From assembly GCA_028736075.1 (NCBI GenBank), contig CP117875.1, positions 3,968,001 to 4,032,000 of the forward strand: a stretch of DNA of 64,000 nucleotides. The letters run 5' to 3'. Both the position numbers and the translations under genes were made by a program. Of the stretch, positions 50,309-59,372 are shown one piece after another (within the stretch, counting starts at the first letter, position 1; each line of letters begins with the position of its first letter). The DNA is from Chryseobacterium sp. KACC 21268 (GTDB lineage Bacteria; Bacteroidota; Bacteroidia; Flavobacteriales; Weeksellaceae). The notes below the pieces were generated by a model that worked only from the letters and a program-made list of their open reading frames with translations, had not been told where the DNA came from and searched no databases.

Positions 50309-53134
50309 TTATCTTTTGGATTGCAAATTTAACTTAATTTTTCTCTTTCTATATTCTTGAAATGCCACAAAAATCAAGATTAAAATACCAACCACAATGA
50401 GTTCTGGCTCGGACATCTGTTGCATTTCCTCTTCGCCCGCGTCCAAGGATTTGTTGCTATTCAAGATTTGGTCTTGTTTTCTTTTCAAAACGGCTTTTTG
50501 CGCTTCATTTTCCAAAGCCAGATAAGATGTTACCGGCATCATTACTTTGGCATTGAAGCTGTGTTTTACAGATGAAATCCAATCTTCATTTTCAACTTCT
50601 GGATGCAGAATTCCGGACCAATATTTCCCTTGCATCAGAATCGCTGAATTCCAATTTTTCTCTTTGATTTCTTCATCCGAAAGAACAAATTGACTTGATT
50701 TTAAAATCAAACTGGGCTCTTCATCGTTTTCAAGATAATAAGTTTTGTTCCCTATTTTGTAAGGCAAAACTTCATTATCCAAAATGATTTTCGGGTTGTT
50801 TTCAGTTAAATTCTTAGGATTTCCCACCAAAGAAAAAGAGGTTAAAATACCTTTATCACCTAACTGATAGAATAATTTATTATCAGGAAAAGTGAATTCC
50901 AAATCTGCAAAATCCTTATCCAAAACAGCATTCTGAATACTGTCTGTAACGGCTATAAAAAACGGGAATTTACTATCTGAATGTTCGTAAGACTTTATCA
51001 ATTCTGTCCTGATTGCTCTATCCAGGAAATAACCACCTTCAAATTTTTGGTCAATGTTTTTATCGTTTAAAGGATAACTATTTGTGTAAGTATTGACAAA
51101 ATAAGTCTTTGAATTTTCCACCAATTGAGGATATTGCTTTTTAAGCGTTTCAATCTGAGAAATGAAAACGTCTTTTTTATTTGCTTTCCCTTTCGAAGCA
51201 TCCAACAGAAAGACAAAGTAAGGATTGCGCTTTATCGGCTTCAAACTTTTCTTTTCTTCTGCAGAAACATATTTAACAAATTGATTTTCAAAACTATGAT
51301 TTTGAGAGTTTTCCGTCACATTTCCTAATTGAATTTCTTGATTTTCAATCGTGATTTTCAAAGGTTCTTTGTGCAAAAATTCGATTCCGGTTTTTCTTGT
51401 TTCATTAGTCACAAAAGGAAAAACTTTGAAAGCAATCTTGTTTCCTGTAAGATAATGGAGAACTCCCGGGTCTCTGTTTTCCGACGTAATCTGATTATAA
51501 ATCCACATTGCAGATTTTTTCTCGGCCAAGATTCCAAACTCTTTTCGGTCTCCAATCATGAGATAATAATCGGAAACAAAACAGCCGTCAGGCAAATTAA
51601 AAATTGTAGAAAACTCGTGAGGTCTGCTGCCATCTGTATGGTCTGTCATTTCAAAATTCACCCAAGTTCTCCAGGCTTTTTGTGAAGAATCAAAAGTAGT
51701 TTGCGTAGAAATATTAGAAATAAAAACACGGTCTCTGCCTCTTGTGTTCGTAAAAATCTTTTCAGAAGATTTGCCAAAGAATACTTTTTCTATATTGGTA
51801 ATTTTGGCGTCGGACAAGGTTAAATTATCCAAGACAAGCCAGTTGAAATATGATGTCAAATATGGAATATTGCCGTCATTCGAAAACATATCTCTGTTGT
51901 TTTTGTAGGAAGTGACAACATTTAAAGTTTTTCGGAGCGACTGTTTATCTATATCATATCTTTTGGAATAATCTGGTGTGTAGAGGAATTCTAATGTTTG
52001 ATTTAAAATCTTTTTATCATTCAAATATTTAATTGTAATCGCAGTAGGAATGACTAAAAATCCAATTACAGAGATTGTTTTGAGTACATTCTTGGAAAAA
52101 TTAATTTTTAAAAATGAAAAATCTTCTGCTAACTGAGAAATATGAAATATAAATAAAATAAGTGGTGAAAGCATCAAAAATCCAAATCCAACCGCAACAA
52201 TTGCAACGACAGAAAGTGGTAAAAACGGTAAGAAAACAATGAAGAAATAAAATGTAAATGCAAATGTGACACTTCGAAGGACGAATAATATTAATCTAAT
52301 ATTTTTATTGTCAACATTCGGAATACAAAGCAAAACCCCATTAAAAACGGCTAAAAGCCAGAACCAAAAACCATTGAAATCTCCAAATATACCTCGTTCA
52401 TTACTGGAAGAAAAATCAAAAGAAAAAATTCCCGCATTTACCAAAAGTCCTATAATTGGTAAAATAATGGCAAATAGTATTTTCCAAATCAGTTGATATT
52501 TCCTGAAAAAATCTGATTTCATTTGAATTAAAATGAAAATTCCTCTCAGTAAAAAGAACAGGAAAAATAAGGTTCCTGCAATAAAAACAAGAATCAAATG
52601 ATTGTTGTAGTCTGTTTGAAAATTCCTGAATAATGGGACAATCAATTGAACCACAAGATAAAACAAAAGAGGAACACAAAGCGCCAAACCAAAACTTCGC
52701 CAAGGACTTTTCAGTTTGTTTTCCGGTGTAAAATGAACGACTAAAATAAACAGTGAATAAGCCAAAGTAGGCATCAAAAAAGTACCGACATAAAACATCG
52801 TCTCGCCCGAAAGCATCCATTGTGGAACAGATGGGGGAATGATTTCATTAAAATTATAATAGTAGAAATACAGAAAAACAATATTCGAAATCAACATAAA
52901 AAAGGCGAAATCCGTTTTGATTTTATAGTTTTTCAAAACCAAAAATACAGCAAATCCAAAGTTGATCATTCCTAAAGCCACCAACCAAAACGTGCAACTT
53001 TTCCACAACCAAATAGTTTCTGGCTTTAGCAATGTTTTGATGACAGAAAACTCTTGAAAACCGAGGATAAGCAACACTAAAACCGGTAAAGTGTTGATCA
53101 GGAAAATCCATTTTGGGCTAAGCAAACTTTTCAT
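50309..53134 (-). CDS. MSEP-CTERM sorting-domain membrane protein with VIT domain
   Basis: 941 aa. The N-terminal half (about 1-375) has some ten membrane spans. A VIT-like domain follows (about 470-600, STQTTFDSSQKAWRTWVNFE to RKTGIEFLHKEPLKI) and then a soluble region. The C-terminus is the sorting signal: MSEP at residues 907-910, a hydrophobic helix (LIVVGILILIFVAF) and a basic tail (RKRKIKLNLQSKR). This signal is the substrate of exosortase K, whose gene lies 46 bases upstream. It is the only such target visible in the window. Its function is not known. Confidence 0.9.
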   Translation of the reverse strand: MKSLLSPKWIFLINTLPVLVLLILGFQEFSVIKTLLKPETIWLWKSCTFWLVALGMINFGFAVFLVLKNYKIKTDFAFFMLISNIVFLYFYYYNFNEIIPPSVPQWMLSGETMFYVGTFLMPTLAYSLFILVVHFTPENKLKSPWRSFGLALCVPLLFYLVVQLIVPLFRNFQTDYNNHLILVFIAGTLFFLFFLLRGIFILIQMKSDFFRKYQLIWKILFAIILPIIGLLVNAGIFSFDFSSSNERGIFGDFNGFWFWLLAVFNGVLLCIPNVDNKNIRLILFVLRSVTFAFTFYFFIVFLPFLPLSVVAIVAVGFGFLMLSPLILFIFHISQLAEDFSFLKINFSKNVLKTISVIGFLVIPTAITIKYLNDKKILNQTLEFLYTPDYSKRYDIDKQSLRKTLNVVTSYKNNRDMFSNDGNIPYLTSYFNWLVLDNLTLSDAKITNIEKVFFGKSSEKIFTNTRGRDRVFISNISTQTTFDSSQKAWRTWVNFEMTDHTDGSRPHEFSTIFNLPDGCFVSDYYLMIGDRKEFGILAEKKSAMWIYNQITSENRDPGVLHYLTGNKIAFKVFPFVTNETRKTGIEFLHKEPLKITIENQEIQLGNVTENSQNHSFENQFVKYVSAEEKKSLKPIKRNPYFVFLLDASKGKANKKDVFISQIETLKKQYPQLVENSKTYFVNTYTNSYPLNDKNIDQKFEGGYFLDRAIRTELIKSYEHSDSKFPFFIAVTDSIQNAVLDKDFADLEFTFPDNKLFYQLGDKGILTSFSLVGNPKNLTENNPKIILDNEVLPYKIGNKTYYLENDEEPSLILKSSQFVLSDEEIKEKNWNSAILMQGKYWSGILHPEVENEDWISSVKHSFNAKVMMPVTSYLALENEAQKAVLKRKQDQILNSNKSLDAGEEEMQQMSEPELIVVGILILIFVAFQEYRKRKIKLNLQSKR

Positions 53135-53180
53135 AAGTTGATTTTATTGTTTTTCGAAGTTGTATGCAATTGCAGTATTT

Positions 53181-53717
53181 TCATTCATTTTTATTTTTCC
53201 AAATTATGGCGAACCTAAATTTATTTTTCAAAAAATAATCGACACTTAAATACAGCATCATAAGACAGCAGACATACATAAAAGTTCCTTCCACTTGATG
53301 CACGTAAATGCTTTCAGCTTGATAAATCCCATTCGTTACAACCTGCAATAAAATCCTGGAAACAGTCACCAATATTGTAAATCCATAACTGAAAACCAAA
53401 GCTAATGGTAGAATTAAAAACATCCTTTTATCCTGCGGAAAATGCTTTATCAGTAAAAAAGTGAGCATCAAAAAAACAATCAGCAGAAAATTAAATCCAG
53501 AACAAATCTTATTGATGATAATATTCAGATTTTCATTGATATAACCAATCTCCGGTTTAAAAACAGAATCAGAACCCGTCGCAATATTGACTAATTGATT
53601 AATGGGTTTCAGTAAAAATAATACATCTTCATTACTGGAATCAGAATACCAGAATTTCAGCAAAACAAAGATTACAATTGCTGCAATAGAAAGAAATATA
53701 TTTTTAAAATTTTGCAT
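53181..53717 (-). CDS. xrtK: Exosortase K (MSEP-CTERM-processing)
   Basis: 178 aa, with five to six membrane spans. The exosortase catalytic triad is visible: Cys72 in NKICSGFNFL, Arg121 in TVSRILLQV and His140 in SIYVHQVEGTF. Exosortases are integral membrane cysteine peptidases or transpeptidases that recognise C-terminal sorting helices. The adjacent MSEP-CTERM gene makes a dedicated one-enzyme, one-substrate pair. The first 25 bases before its ATG include the end of the broken direct-repeat copy. Confidence 0.88.
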   Translation of the reverse strand: MQNFKNIFLSIAAIVIFVLLKFWYSDSSNEDVLFLLKPINQLVNIATGSDSVFKPEIGYINENLNIIINKICSGFNFLLIVFLMLTFLLIKHFPQDKRMFLILPLALVFSYGFTILVTVSRILLQVVTNGIYQAESIYVHQVEGTFMYVCCLMMLYLSVDYFLKNKFRFAIIWKNKNE

Positions 53718-53733
53718 TTCTGATATTTAGCTT

Positions 53734-53765
53734 ATTCTTTGTTGAGTTGATTGATGTTTAACATT
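53734..53765. pseudogene. Broken copy of the winged-helix gene start (direct repeat)
   Basis: On the minus strand this reads ATG TTA AAC ATC AAT CAA CTC AAC AAA GAA TAA, that is MLNINQLNKE and a stop. It is identical to the start of the gene at 50306 for 32 bases and then diverges. It starts five bases after the stop of the 53770 gene, which is where the regulator gene would start in an uninterrupted operon. Confidence 0.8.
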
Positions 53766-53769
53766 TCTT

Positions 53770-54300
53770 TTAAGTATTAATTGGCTTCCAGTTTCCTTTT
53801 TTGAAAAACATATTCGAATAAGGTTTAGTTTTAAAAACTAAATAAAAATCCCAAGAGTTTCTATATAATGTAGGCTCTGCTCCTAAAATGAAATTTGGAT
53901 TTTCATTAATGATTTTCAAATGTGGACTTGCTCCTCCTTCTATAAATTCAATTTTTCTTTTATAAATCTTTAATACTTTGCTTTCATTTGTAACATATAG
54001 ATTCAATTCATCATCTTTTGTGATTTCGAATCTATAGTGATTGTATTGCCAATCAGCATTTTTCCCTTTAAAAAATTTTCTATCAACAATGTATGTTCCA
54101 TAGAAATCTTCTTTATTAACTGTCGTTTTACTATTTAAAAAATTAAAAATAATTCCCGACACAAAAAAAAATCCAATTAAAATCCAAAGTGCAATAGCTG
54201 TGACTTTAAATATTTTCTTTTTTGTAAAGTAATTCAACCATAATAAACCAAATGTGATAAATACTGGAATCAATAATATTAATAAAGAAAACAACCACAT
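53770..54300 (-). CDS. Membrane-anchored protein of unknown function
   Basis: 176 aa. Two N-terminal spans (about 2-24 and 33-54). A soluble all-beta-like domain then follows (about 60-176: YGTYIVDRKFFKGKNADWQY, FYLVFKTKPYSNMFFKKGNW), probably periplasmic. No family recognised. It begins three bases after the 54304 gene. Second gene of the operon. Confidence 0.75.
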   Translation of the reverse strand: MWLFSLLILLIPVFITFGLLWLNYFTKKKIFKVTAIALWILIGFFFVSGIIFNFLNSKTTVNKEDFYGTYIVDRKFFKGKNADWQYNHYRFEITKDDELNLYVTNESKVLKIYKRKIEFIEGGASPHLKIINENPNFILGAEPTLYRNSWDFYLVFKTKPYSNMFFKKGNWKPINT

Positions 54301-54303
54301 AAT

Positions 54304-54921
54304 CTAATCATACTTCCTATACATTAAAATCCCATAAAAAATATGCAAAAAACCAAATCCAATCGCCCAAAATACCAAGCCCCAACCAAGCCAAAACAAT
54401 GCAATTAACCCAAGAACGACTTCACAAATCCCAAGATATTTGATGTCACTTAATGTGTATCGTTCGGCATTAATCAAAGCCAGACCGTAGAAAATCAGCA
54501 TTGCTGGCGCAATCAATGGAAAATAATGATGGTACCAGAGTGCAACACAAAAAATCCCGCCTGCTGCTAATGGAATTGCAAAATTGAATAATAACTTCTT
54601 CGTAATCGAATCCCAAATCTTCAGATTCTTCCTTTTACTTTTTCTGGCTGTGAAAATATAACCACTGGAAATGGCTAAAACCAAAACTACCAAAGCAACC
54701 AAGAATAATTCTTTTGCCAAAGCTGCTCCGTAGATATTGCGTTCGCCATCAAAATAATCGATGCCTTCTCTCTGGAAAACAAAATAAACGTAGACAGAAC
54801 CCAGCAACGCCACGATTCCCGCAATCACACCGGACAAACCACTCAATGAAATAAATCTCGAACTGCGTTCCATCATCTGACGGATGTGCGCCAACTCTTC
54901 CTGATAATTTTTCGATTCCAT
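54304..54921 (-). CDS. Multi-span membrane protein, partner type of winged-helix regulators
   Basis: 205 aa. A short cytoplasmic helix (NYQEELAHIRQMMERSSRFI) comes before five to six membrane spans (about 27-50, 68-88, 113-133, 138-152, 162-198). This architecture is common in Bacteroidota next to small winged-helix regulators, but no activity is known. First gene of the operon 54304-53770-xrtK-MSEP-CTERM-regulator. Confidence 0.78.
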   Translation of the reverse strand: MESKNYQEELAHIRQMMERSSRFISLSGLSGVIAGIVALLGSVYVYFVFQREGIDYFDGERNIYGAALAKELFLVALVVLVLAISSGYIFTARKSKRKNLKIWDSITKKLLFNFAIPLAAGGIFCVALWYHHYFPLIAPAMLIFYGLALINAERYTLSDIKYLGICEVVLGLIALFWLGWGLVFWAIGFGFLHIFYGILMYRKYD

Positions 54922-54929
54922 AAAAAGAA

Positions 54930-54947
54930 CTTTGAATTACAAAGCTA
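54930..54947 (-). promoter_or_regulatory. Promoter and operator of the xrtK/MSEP operon
   Basis: -7 box TAGCTTTG (minus strand, 54940-54947), full consensus, overlapping the palindrome CTTTGAATTACAAAG (54930-54944). The same 15-mer overlaps the phosphoesterase promoter at 49922. A repressor bound there would block both. Confidence 0.55.
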
Positions 54948-55016
54948 CAATTTATTTTAAAACTCCAAAATAAATTTTGAAGTTTTTTTGTCAGGCTGAG
55001 ACTCTCCGTAGCTTTT

Positions 55017-55430
55017 CTATAATTCCGTTACTTTCTTACCAATTTTGTAAACCGTTCCTCTGAAACCTGCAACAACCTCATCATTCTGATTCTTGATCGT
55101 AATGTCATACACTGCAGTTTTTCTGGTGTCGGTGAGCAAAATACTTTCGGCAGTCAAAACATCGCCATCTCGTACAGCTTTTGTAAAATTAATATAACAA
55201 TTGAGTGCAACCGCCGCTTCCCCAGTATTATTGGAAGAAAAAGCCAACGCCGAATCTGCAAAAGCGAAGGTCACACCGCCGTGAACGGTTCCCAATCCGT
55301 TGATCATTTCTGGTTTGATGGGCATTTTTACAAGACAATAGTTTTCTTTGATATCAATGAGTTCAATTCCCAACCACTGAGAAAACAGGTCTTTGCCGAA
55401 CATATATTCGGCGGTCTCTTTTGGAGTCAT
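55017..55430 (-). CDS. Hotdog-fold thioesterase, PaaI-like
   Basis: 137 aa. NGLGTVHGGVTFAFADSALAF (about 44-64) contains the HGG and catalytic Asp region of PaaI thioesterases. It hydrolyses CoA esters. The neighbour at 55542 is an enoyl-CoA hydratase of the PaaG type, upstream on the same strand, suggesting phenylacetate or related aromatic-CoA metabolism, but no other paa genes are here. Confidence 0.88.
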   Translation of the reverse strand: MTPKETAEYMFGKDLFSQWLGIELIDIKENYCLVKMPIKPEMINGLGTVHGGVTFAFADSALAFSSNNTGEAAVALNCYINFTKAVRDGDVLTAESILLTDTRKTAVYDITIKNQNDEVVAGFRGTVYKIGKKVTEL

Positions 55431-55541
55431 ATGCGATAAATGATGATTGATAAATGATGGATAATGGATGATGGATGATGGAAGCTAAAATAAAAAACGC
55501 TCAAAAAATTTTCAAACTCTCCAATTCTCCCACTCTCAAAC
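55431..55541. repeat. GATAAATGATG-type and CTC-type spacer repeat
   Basis: Imperfect units of GATAAATGATGGATAATGGATG (broken into 10-14-base words), then AACTCTCCAATTCTCCCACTCTC. Same text-like class as the spacers at 15.6, 17.5 and 62.4 kb, again next to a start codon. Confidence 0.5.
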
Positions 55542-56342
55542 CTATTTCCCTTTGTAATTCGGTAAGCGTTTTTCGATAAAAGCAGTCACACCTTCTCGGA
55601 AATCCTCTGTTTCGGCTGCATCTTGCTGAATGATGGATTCGTAATCCAACTGTTCTTTCAATGTGAAATCATAGGATTTGTTGAAGGCTTTTTTGGTGAG
55701 ATAAAGTGCTGTGGTTGCTGAATGCGCGAGTTGAGTCAGCACTTCCATTGATTTTTCAACAAATTCTGAATCTGGGAAAAAATCGGCTATCAGACCAATT
55801 TTCTTAGCTTCTGGTGCAGGAACTTTTTTTCCTGTGAATGAGAGATAACTTGCCAATTGTCTTCCTACCAATTTAGGTAAGAAATAAGTTCCAGCAGTAT
55901 CTGGAATCAAACCAATATTAGCAAAAGCGAAAGAAAAATAGGAACTTTCCACCGCCAAAGTAAAATCACAAATAGAAGCCAACATCGCACCAGCGCCGAC
56001 TGCAGGACCATTGACCAAAGCAATCACAGGTTTTCTGCATTTCACGATTTCCAAGACCAAAGGATTGTAATATTCGATGACAAAACGTTGGATCTTTCGG
56101 TCGTCGTCGTCATTACCAAAACTTAGGGCTTCTTTCAGGTTTTGACCAGCACAGAATGCTTTTCCTTTTCCTGCAATCGCAACGCAACGCACGTTTTCAT
56201 CTTCACTGAATTTGTGAACGGCATTTCGCAATTCGGAAAGCATTACTTTGGTCAAGCTGTTATAACTTTCCGGTTGGTTGAGGTAGATCAATTGTAATTT
56301 TCCGTCGAACTGGGCGTCTATTTCTATTTGTGTATAATTCAT
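55542..56342 (-). CDS. Enoyl-CoA hydratase/isomerase, PaaG-like
   Basis: 266 aa crotonase. CVAIAGKGKAFCAGQNLKEA (about 53-72) and KPVIALVNGPAVGAGAMLAS (about 104-123) form the oxyanion hole. GLIPDTAGTYFLPKLVG (about 144-160) has an Asp where simple hydratases have Glu, as in PaaG isomerases. AALA-type C-terminal helices complete the fold. It is probably an aromatic-CoA or enoyl-CoA isomerase. It lies upstream of the PaaI-like gene. Confidence 0.87.
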   Translation of the reverse strand: MNYTQIEIDAQFDGKLQLIYLNQPESYNSLTKVMLSELRNAVHKFSEDENVRCVAIAGKGKAFCAGQNLKEALSFGNDDDDRKIQRFVIEYYNPLVLEIVKCRKPVIALVNGPAVGAGAMLASICDFTLAVESSYFSFAFANIGLIPDTAGTYFLPKLVGRQLASYLSFTGKKVPAPEAKKIGLIADFFPDSEFVEKSMEVLTQLAHSATTALYLTKKAFNKSYDFTLKEQLDYESIIQQDAAETEDFREGVTAFIEKRLPNYKGK

Positions 56343-56419
56343 TTGACATAATTATTGTTAGTTGCAATTTAATATATTTTATTGAAAGCCCTGAAGAAAG
56401 TTCTATTCTAAAAATAACA

Positions 56420-56445
56420 AAAGCCGACCATTGCTGGTCGGCTTT
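56420..56445 (-). terminator. Terminator of the second reprolysin
   Basis: Stem AAAGCCGACCA / TGGTCGGCTTT with loop TTGC and a T-rich 3' side on the minus strand. Confidence 0.85.
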
Positions 56446-56467
56446 GAAATTTATAAATAATTCGAAA

Positions 56468-59137
56468 TTATTTGATCATCAATTTCTGAGTGTAGTTAGC
56501 TTTTGGAGAAGTTACTTTTAGCAAGTAAACACCTTTTGTCAAGTTAACATTGAACTCATTTGTAGACTCACCTGTCAAAACGTTGAAGCCAGAAGTGTGA
56601 ACCAATCTTCCATTCATATCGTAAATTGCCACTTTAGCATTTCCGCCAAGATCTTTTGACTTGATGAAGAAATTACCGCTTGATGGATTTGGATACACTT
56701 TGATATTGTTAGAATTGAAAGCACTTTCGTTTACAGCCAATAACTGCGCATCTCTAGTACATAATTCCAGTGACCAAGTCGTTACTTTACCAGTTAGATT
56801 TCTCACGTTGTCAGAAACAAATAGATTCCAAACACCTTTCGTATCGTTTCCTTTGAAAATGGTCAGAGACTCATCTGGTTTTACAGTTCCAGCAATCGGC
56901 GATGCACAAACATAAGTAGAGCCTTCATCACTGAATGTTGCGTTAATACCCTGACTTGTACACTTTCTATTCCACAACCAAGCACTTTGACCTAATGGCC
57001 CTTGAATTCCTACAACCAGTTGGCTAATTCTTGGGTGATCAACGGTTGGCTTCACTCTTATTTTTGTAATTACAGCAGAATCCTGAACATCAATCGGTAC
57101 CATAATCTGAGGAGATGAAATTGGTCCACTTGTGCTTCCTGTTCCATCATTGATATCTACAGCAGGACCTGTGTAATTGTATGTAGTACAAACTTCGCCT
57201 GTTGCAGAGTAATCTATCACAAAACTAGGACTCATTGCAAAGTAAACATTGTCAACCGCTTCTATCATAAAATAAGCATTAGCCGCCTGTGAACCAGCAG
57301 GGATAGAGATAGACTCTTCTCCATCATTAGCTGTATTAGCCGCTACCGTGGTGAAAGTTTTACCGCCATCCAACGATAATTTGATATTGACATTAGATGT
57401 ATTTACCGGAGCAACATTTGTGTTGGCAACATTCCATTTCACATTGTACGTTGCATTGGAAACCAAGCTTTCTCCAAAAGTTGGCGCTGTCACTACAAAC
57501 GGTCCAGCCGCTGCACTCACAGTCACTACTACTTCATCTGTATTGGTTTGAGCACCATTGGCAGAATTGTCTCTCGCTGTCAAAGTAAAATTCAAAGTTC
57601 TTCCAACGCTTGAAAGTGCTTCCCAACGAGTTGCATTAACGCCTGCTAACACCTTTCCGAATTCAGGGAAATATCTTACAGGCTCAGATTTTGGAGGGAA
57701 CATTTTGAAGTTTGGACCACCTGCCTTCGTAGGAGATGCGTAAGAACCTGTTGTAAATTGTGCCGATGAGGTTGCAGGATTATTCTGCTCCCAAACGTAA
57801 GATAACGTGTCATTTTCAGCATCAGTCGCAGTTCCTCTCAATACAAATGGTGTGCTGATTGGGATTGTAACGTCTGCCCCAGCATTTACAACTGGTGCTG
57901 TATTTGTAGTTGGTGTATTAACTGCGCAAGCTTTATTAGCTAAATTATTCTGAATTTGCAGAATATTTCTGTAAGTAAAGAAGTCATTTGAGTTAAACTG
58001 TGTATCGTAAGCACCTGTGATTCCCGTATAAGCCATAATGGTGTTACCACTACCCACTTCTACCTGAACACCTGAACCTTCGGATCCGCTGTAAGTATGT
58101 GTGTGATTTCCTCCTACCTGGTGACCAATCTCGTGAGCCACATAATCGATATCAAAAATGTCACTTACAGGAATGTAATGTGAGGTGAAGCCAGAACCTT
58201 TTGTAGCGTTTGTACAGATACAACCAATACAACCTGCATTACCATTTGGACTTGCATACACTACAACGTGTCCGATATCGTAATTTGCAGCTCCAATGAC
58301 AGAGTTCAACGTAGACTGCACCTGTGAGTTGTATGATCCAGTATAAGGGTCTGATGCTGCATCTAAGTAAATGATCGGTAGAATATCAATCAAGTTGAAG
58401 TGTACTGCCAGATCTTTCTCATACAAAGCATTCACTCTCGTCACTGTGTTGTTGATTGCCGCTAGAACGACTGCTTTCTTTTCATCATCAGTGGCATCTG
58501 TTGCACCAGCTCTTTGGATATGATATTGGGAATACTCTGCCTGTGCAGACATTGCCAGTCTGAATGTTTTATAAACCTGATTATTAGACCTATTGGTGGA
58601 TGTTGCATCCTGGTTTCCTTCTATAATCTCGTCCATCGTGGAACAGATAAACTCATCTTTCTGATCCAAAATTCTGGATGCTGACGAATACGCAGCATAA
58701 ACGTCATTACCAGCAGTATAAGCTTCAACAAAACTAGACTCTCCTATTCTGAATGTTGACGACGAAAGTCCAAGATCAGAAATTGAAAATCTCAAATAAG
58801 CCGACTTATCCGTAACTCCAACTCCCATATAAGATCTGATGCCAGGAAACATAGCCTGTACCTCTGGCGTGAAGTTGGAATATTCCCAAACCTGGAATTT
58901 CTCCAAAACACCTTTTGCATTAGGCATCAAAATCTCCACGCCTTTTTGTCCGGAGAATTTTTGAGGTGCGTTTTGCAATTTTGATTGCATTAGACCCTTA
59001 TCCAGAGAAAAAAGTTGCTTTTCCTTGAGGCTTGCAAATTCAGCTTTCACCTGCTTGCTCGTATTGCCCACTTTTGACCATTGGGCAAAACTCAACATTG
59101 GCAGAACCAATGCAGACATTAGTAAATACTTCTTCAT
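56468..59137 (-). CDS. Secreted reprolysin-like (M12B) metallopeptidase with proprotein-convertase P-domain, T9SS type A
   Basis: 889 aa from MKKYLLMSALVLPMLSFAQ; the frame extends upstream without family features. A propeptide region spans about 20-185. The zinc site HEIGHQVGGNH begins at residue 335, with GNTIMAYTG as the Met-turn. An Ig-like segment follows (near 400-450). A P-domain-like region (DVQDSAVITKIRVKPTVDHP, then LVVGIQGPLGQSAWLWNRKC, to TGKVTTWSLELC) precedes the T9SS type A domain (IKVYPNPSSGNFFIK to KLMIK). It is a paralogue of 18928-21825 but with a P-domain in place of FN3 and GEVED. Confidence 0.92.
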   Translation of the reverse strand: MKKYLLMSALVLPMLSFAQWSKVGNTSKQVKAEFASLKEKQLFSLDKGLMQSKLQNAPQKFSGQKGVEILMPNAKGVLEKFQVWEYSNFTPEVQAMFPGIRSYMGVGVTDKSAYLRFSISDLGLSSSTFRIGESSFVEAYTAGNDVYAAYSSASRILDQKDEFICSTMDEIIEGNQDATSTNRSNNQVYKTFRLAMSAQAEYSQYHIQRAGATDATDDEKKAVVLAAINNTVTRVNALYEKDLAVHFNLIDILPIIYLDAASDPYTGSYNSQVQSTLNSVIGAANYDIGHVVVYASPNGNAGCIGCICTNATKGSGFTSHYIPVSDIFDIDYVAHEIGHQVGGNHTHTYSGSEGSGVQVEVGSGNTIMAYTGITGAYDTQFNSNDFFTYRNILQIQNNLANKACAVNTPTTNTAPVVNAGADVTIPISTPFVLRGTATDAENDTLSYVWEQNNPATSSAQFTTGSYASPTKAGGPNFKMFPPKSEPVRYFPEFGKVLAGVNATRWEALSSVGRTLNFTLTARDNSANGAQTNTDEVVVTVSAAAGPFVVTAPTFGESLVSNATYNVKWNVANTNVAPVNTSNVNIKLSLDGGKTFTTVAANTANDGEESISIPAGSQAANAYFMIEAVDNVYFAMSPSFVIDYSATGEVCTTYNYTGPAVDINDGTGSTSGPISSPQIMVPIDVQDSAVITKIRVKPTVDHPRISQLVVGIQGPLGQSAWLWNRKCTSQGINATFSDEGSTYVCASPIAGTVKPDESLTIFKGNDTKGVWNLFVSDNVRNLTGKVTTWSLELCTRDAQLLAVNESAFNSNNIKVYPNPSSGNFFIKSKDLGGNAKVAIYDMNGRLVHTSGFNVLTGESTNEFNVNLTKGVYLLKVTSPKANYTQKLMIK

Positions 59138-59152
59138 ATTAAAATTTTTGTG

Positions 59153-59160
59153 CAAATTAA
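59153..59160 (-). promoter_or_regulatory. -7 box for the second reprolysin
   Basis: TTAATTTG followed by CACAA on the minus strand, 7 of 8 to TAnnTTTG, 16 bases before the chosen ATG. Confidence 0.4.
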
Positions 59161-59317
59161 GAATTTTTAACAGAATTTTCACAATATAAATTCAACAAAA
59201 AATATCAAATGTAATTTTTGTCATTATAATCCCACACTATAATTATGAATATAAAAATAAAACACCACAAATTTTAAAAAATCAATAATTGACCAATCAC
59301 CCTAATAATCATATAAG

Positions 59318-59351
59318 AAAACCCGCTAGAATTAATCTTCAAGCGGGTTTT
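59318..59351. terminator. Terminator after the 59.4 kb T9SS protein
   Basis: Stem AAAACCCGCT / AGCGGGTTTT with a 14-base loop and a T-rich side on both strands. Confidence 0.8.
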
Positions 59352-59372
59352 ATTTTAATTTGGAGTATATGT

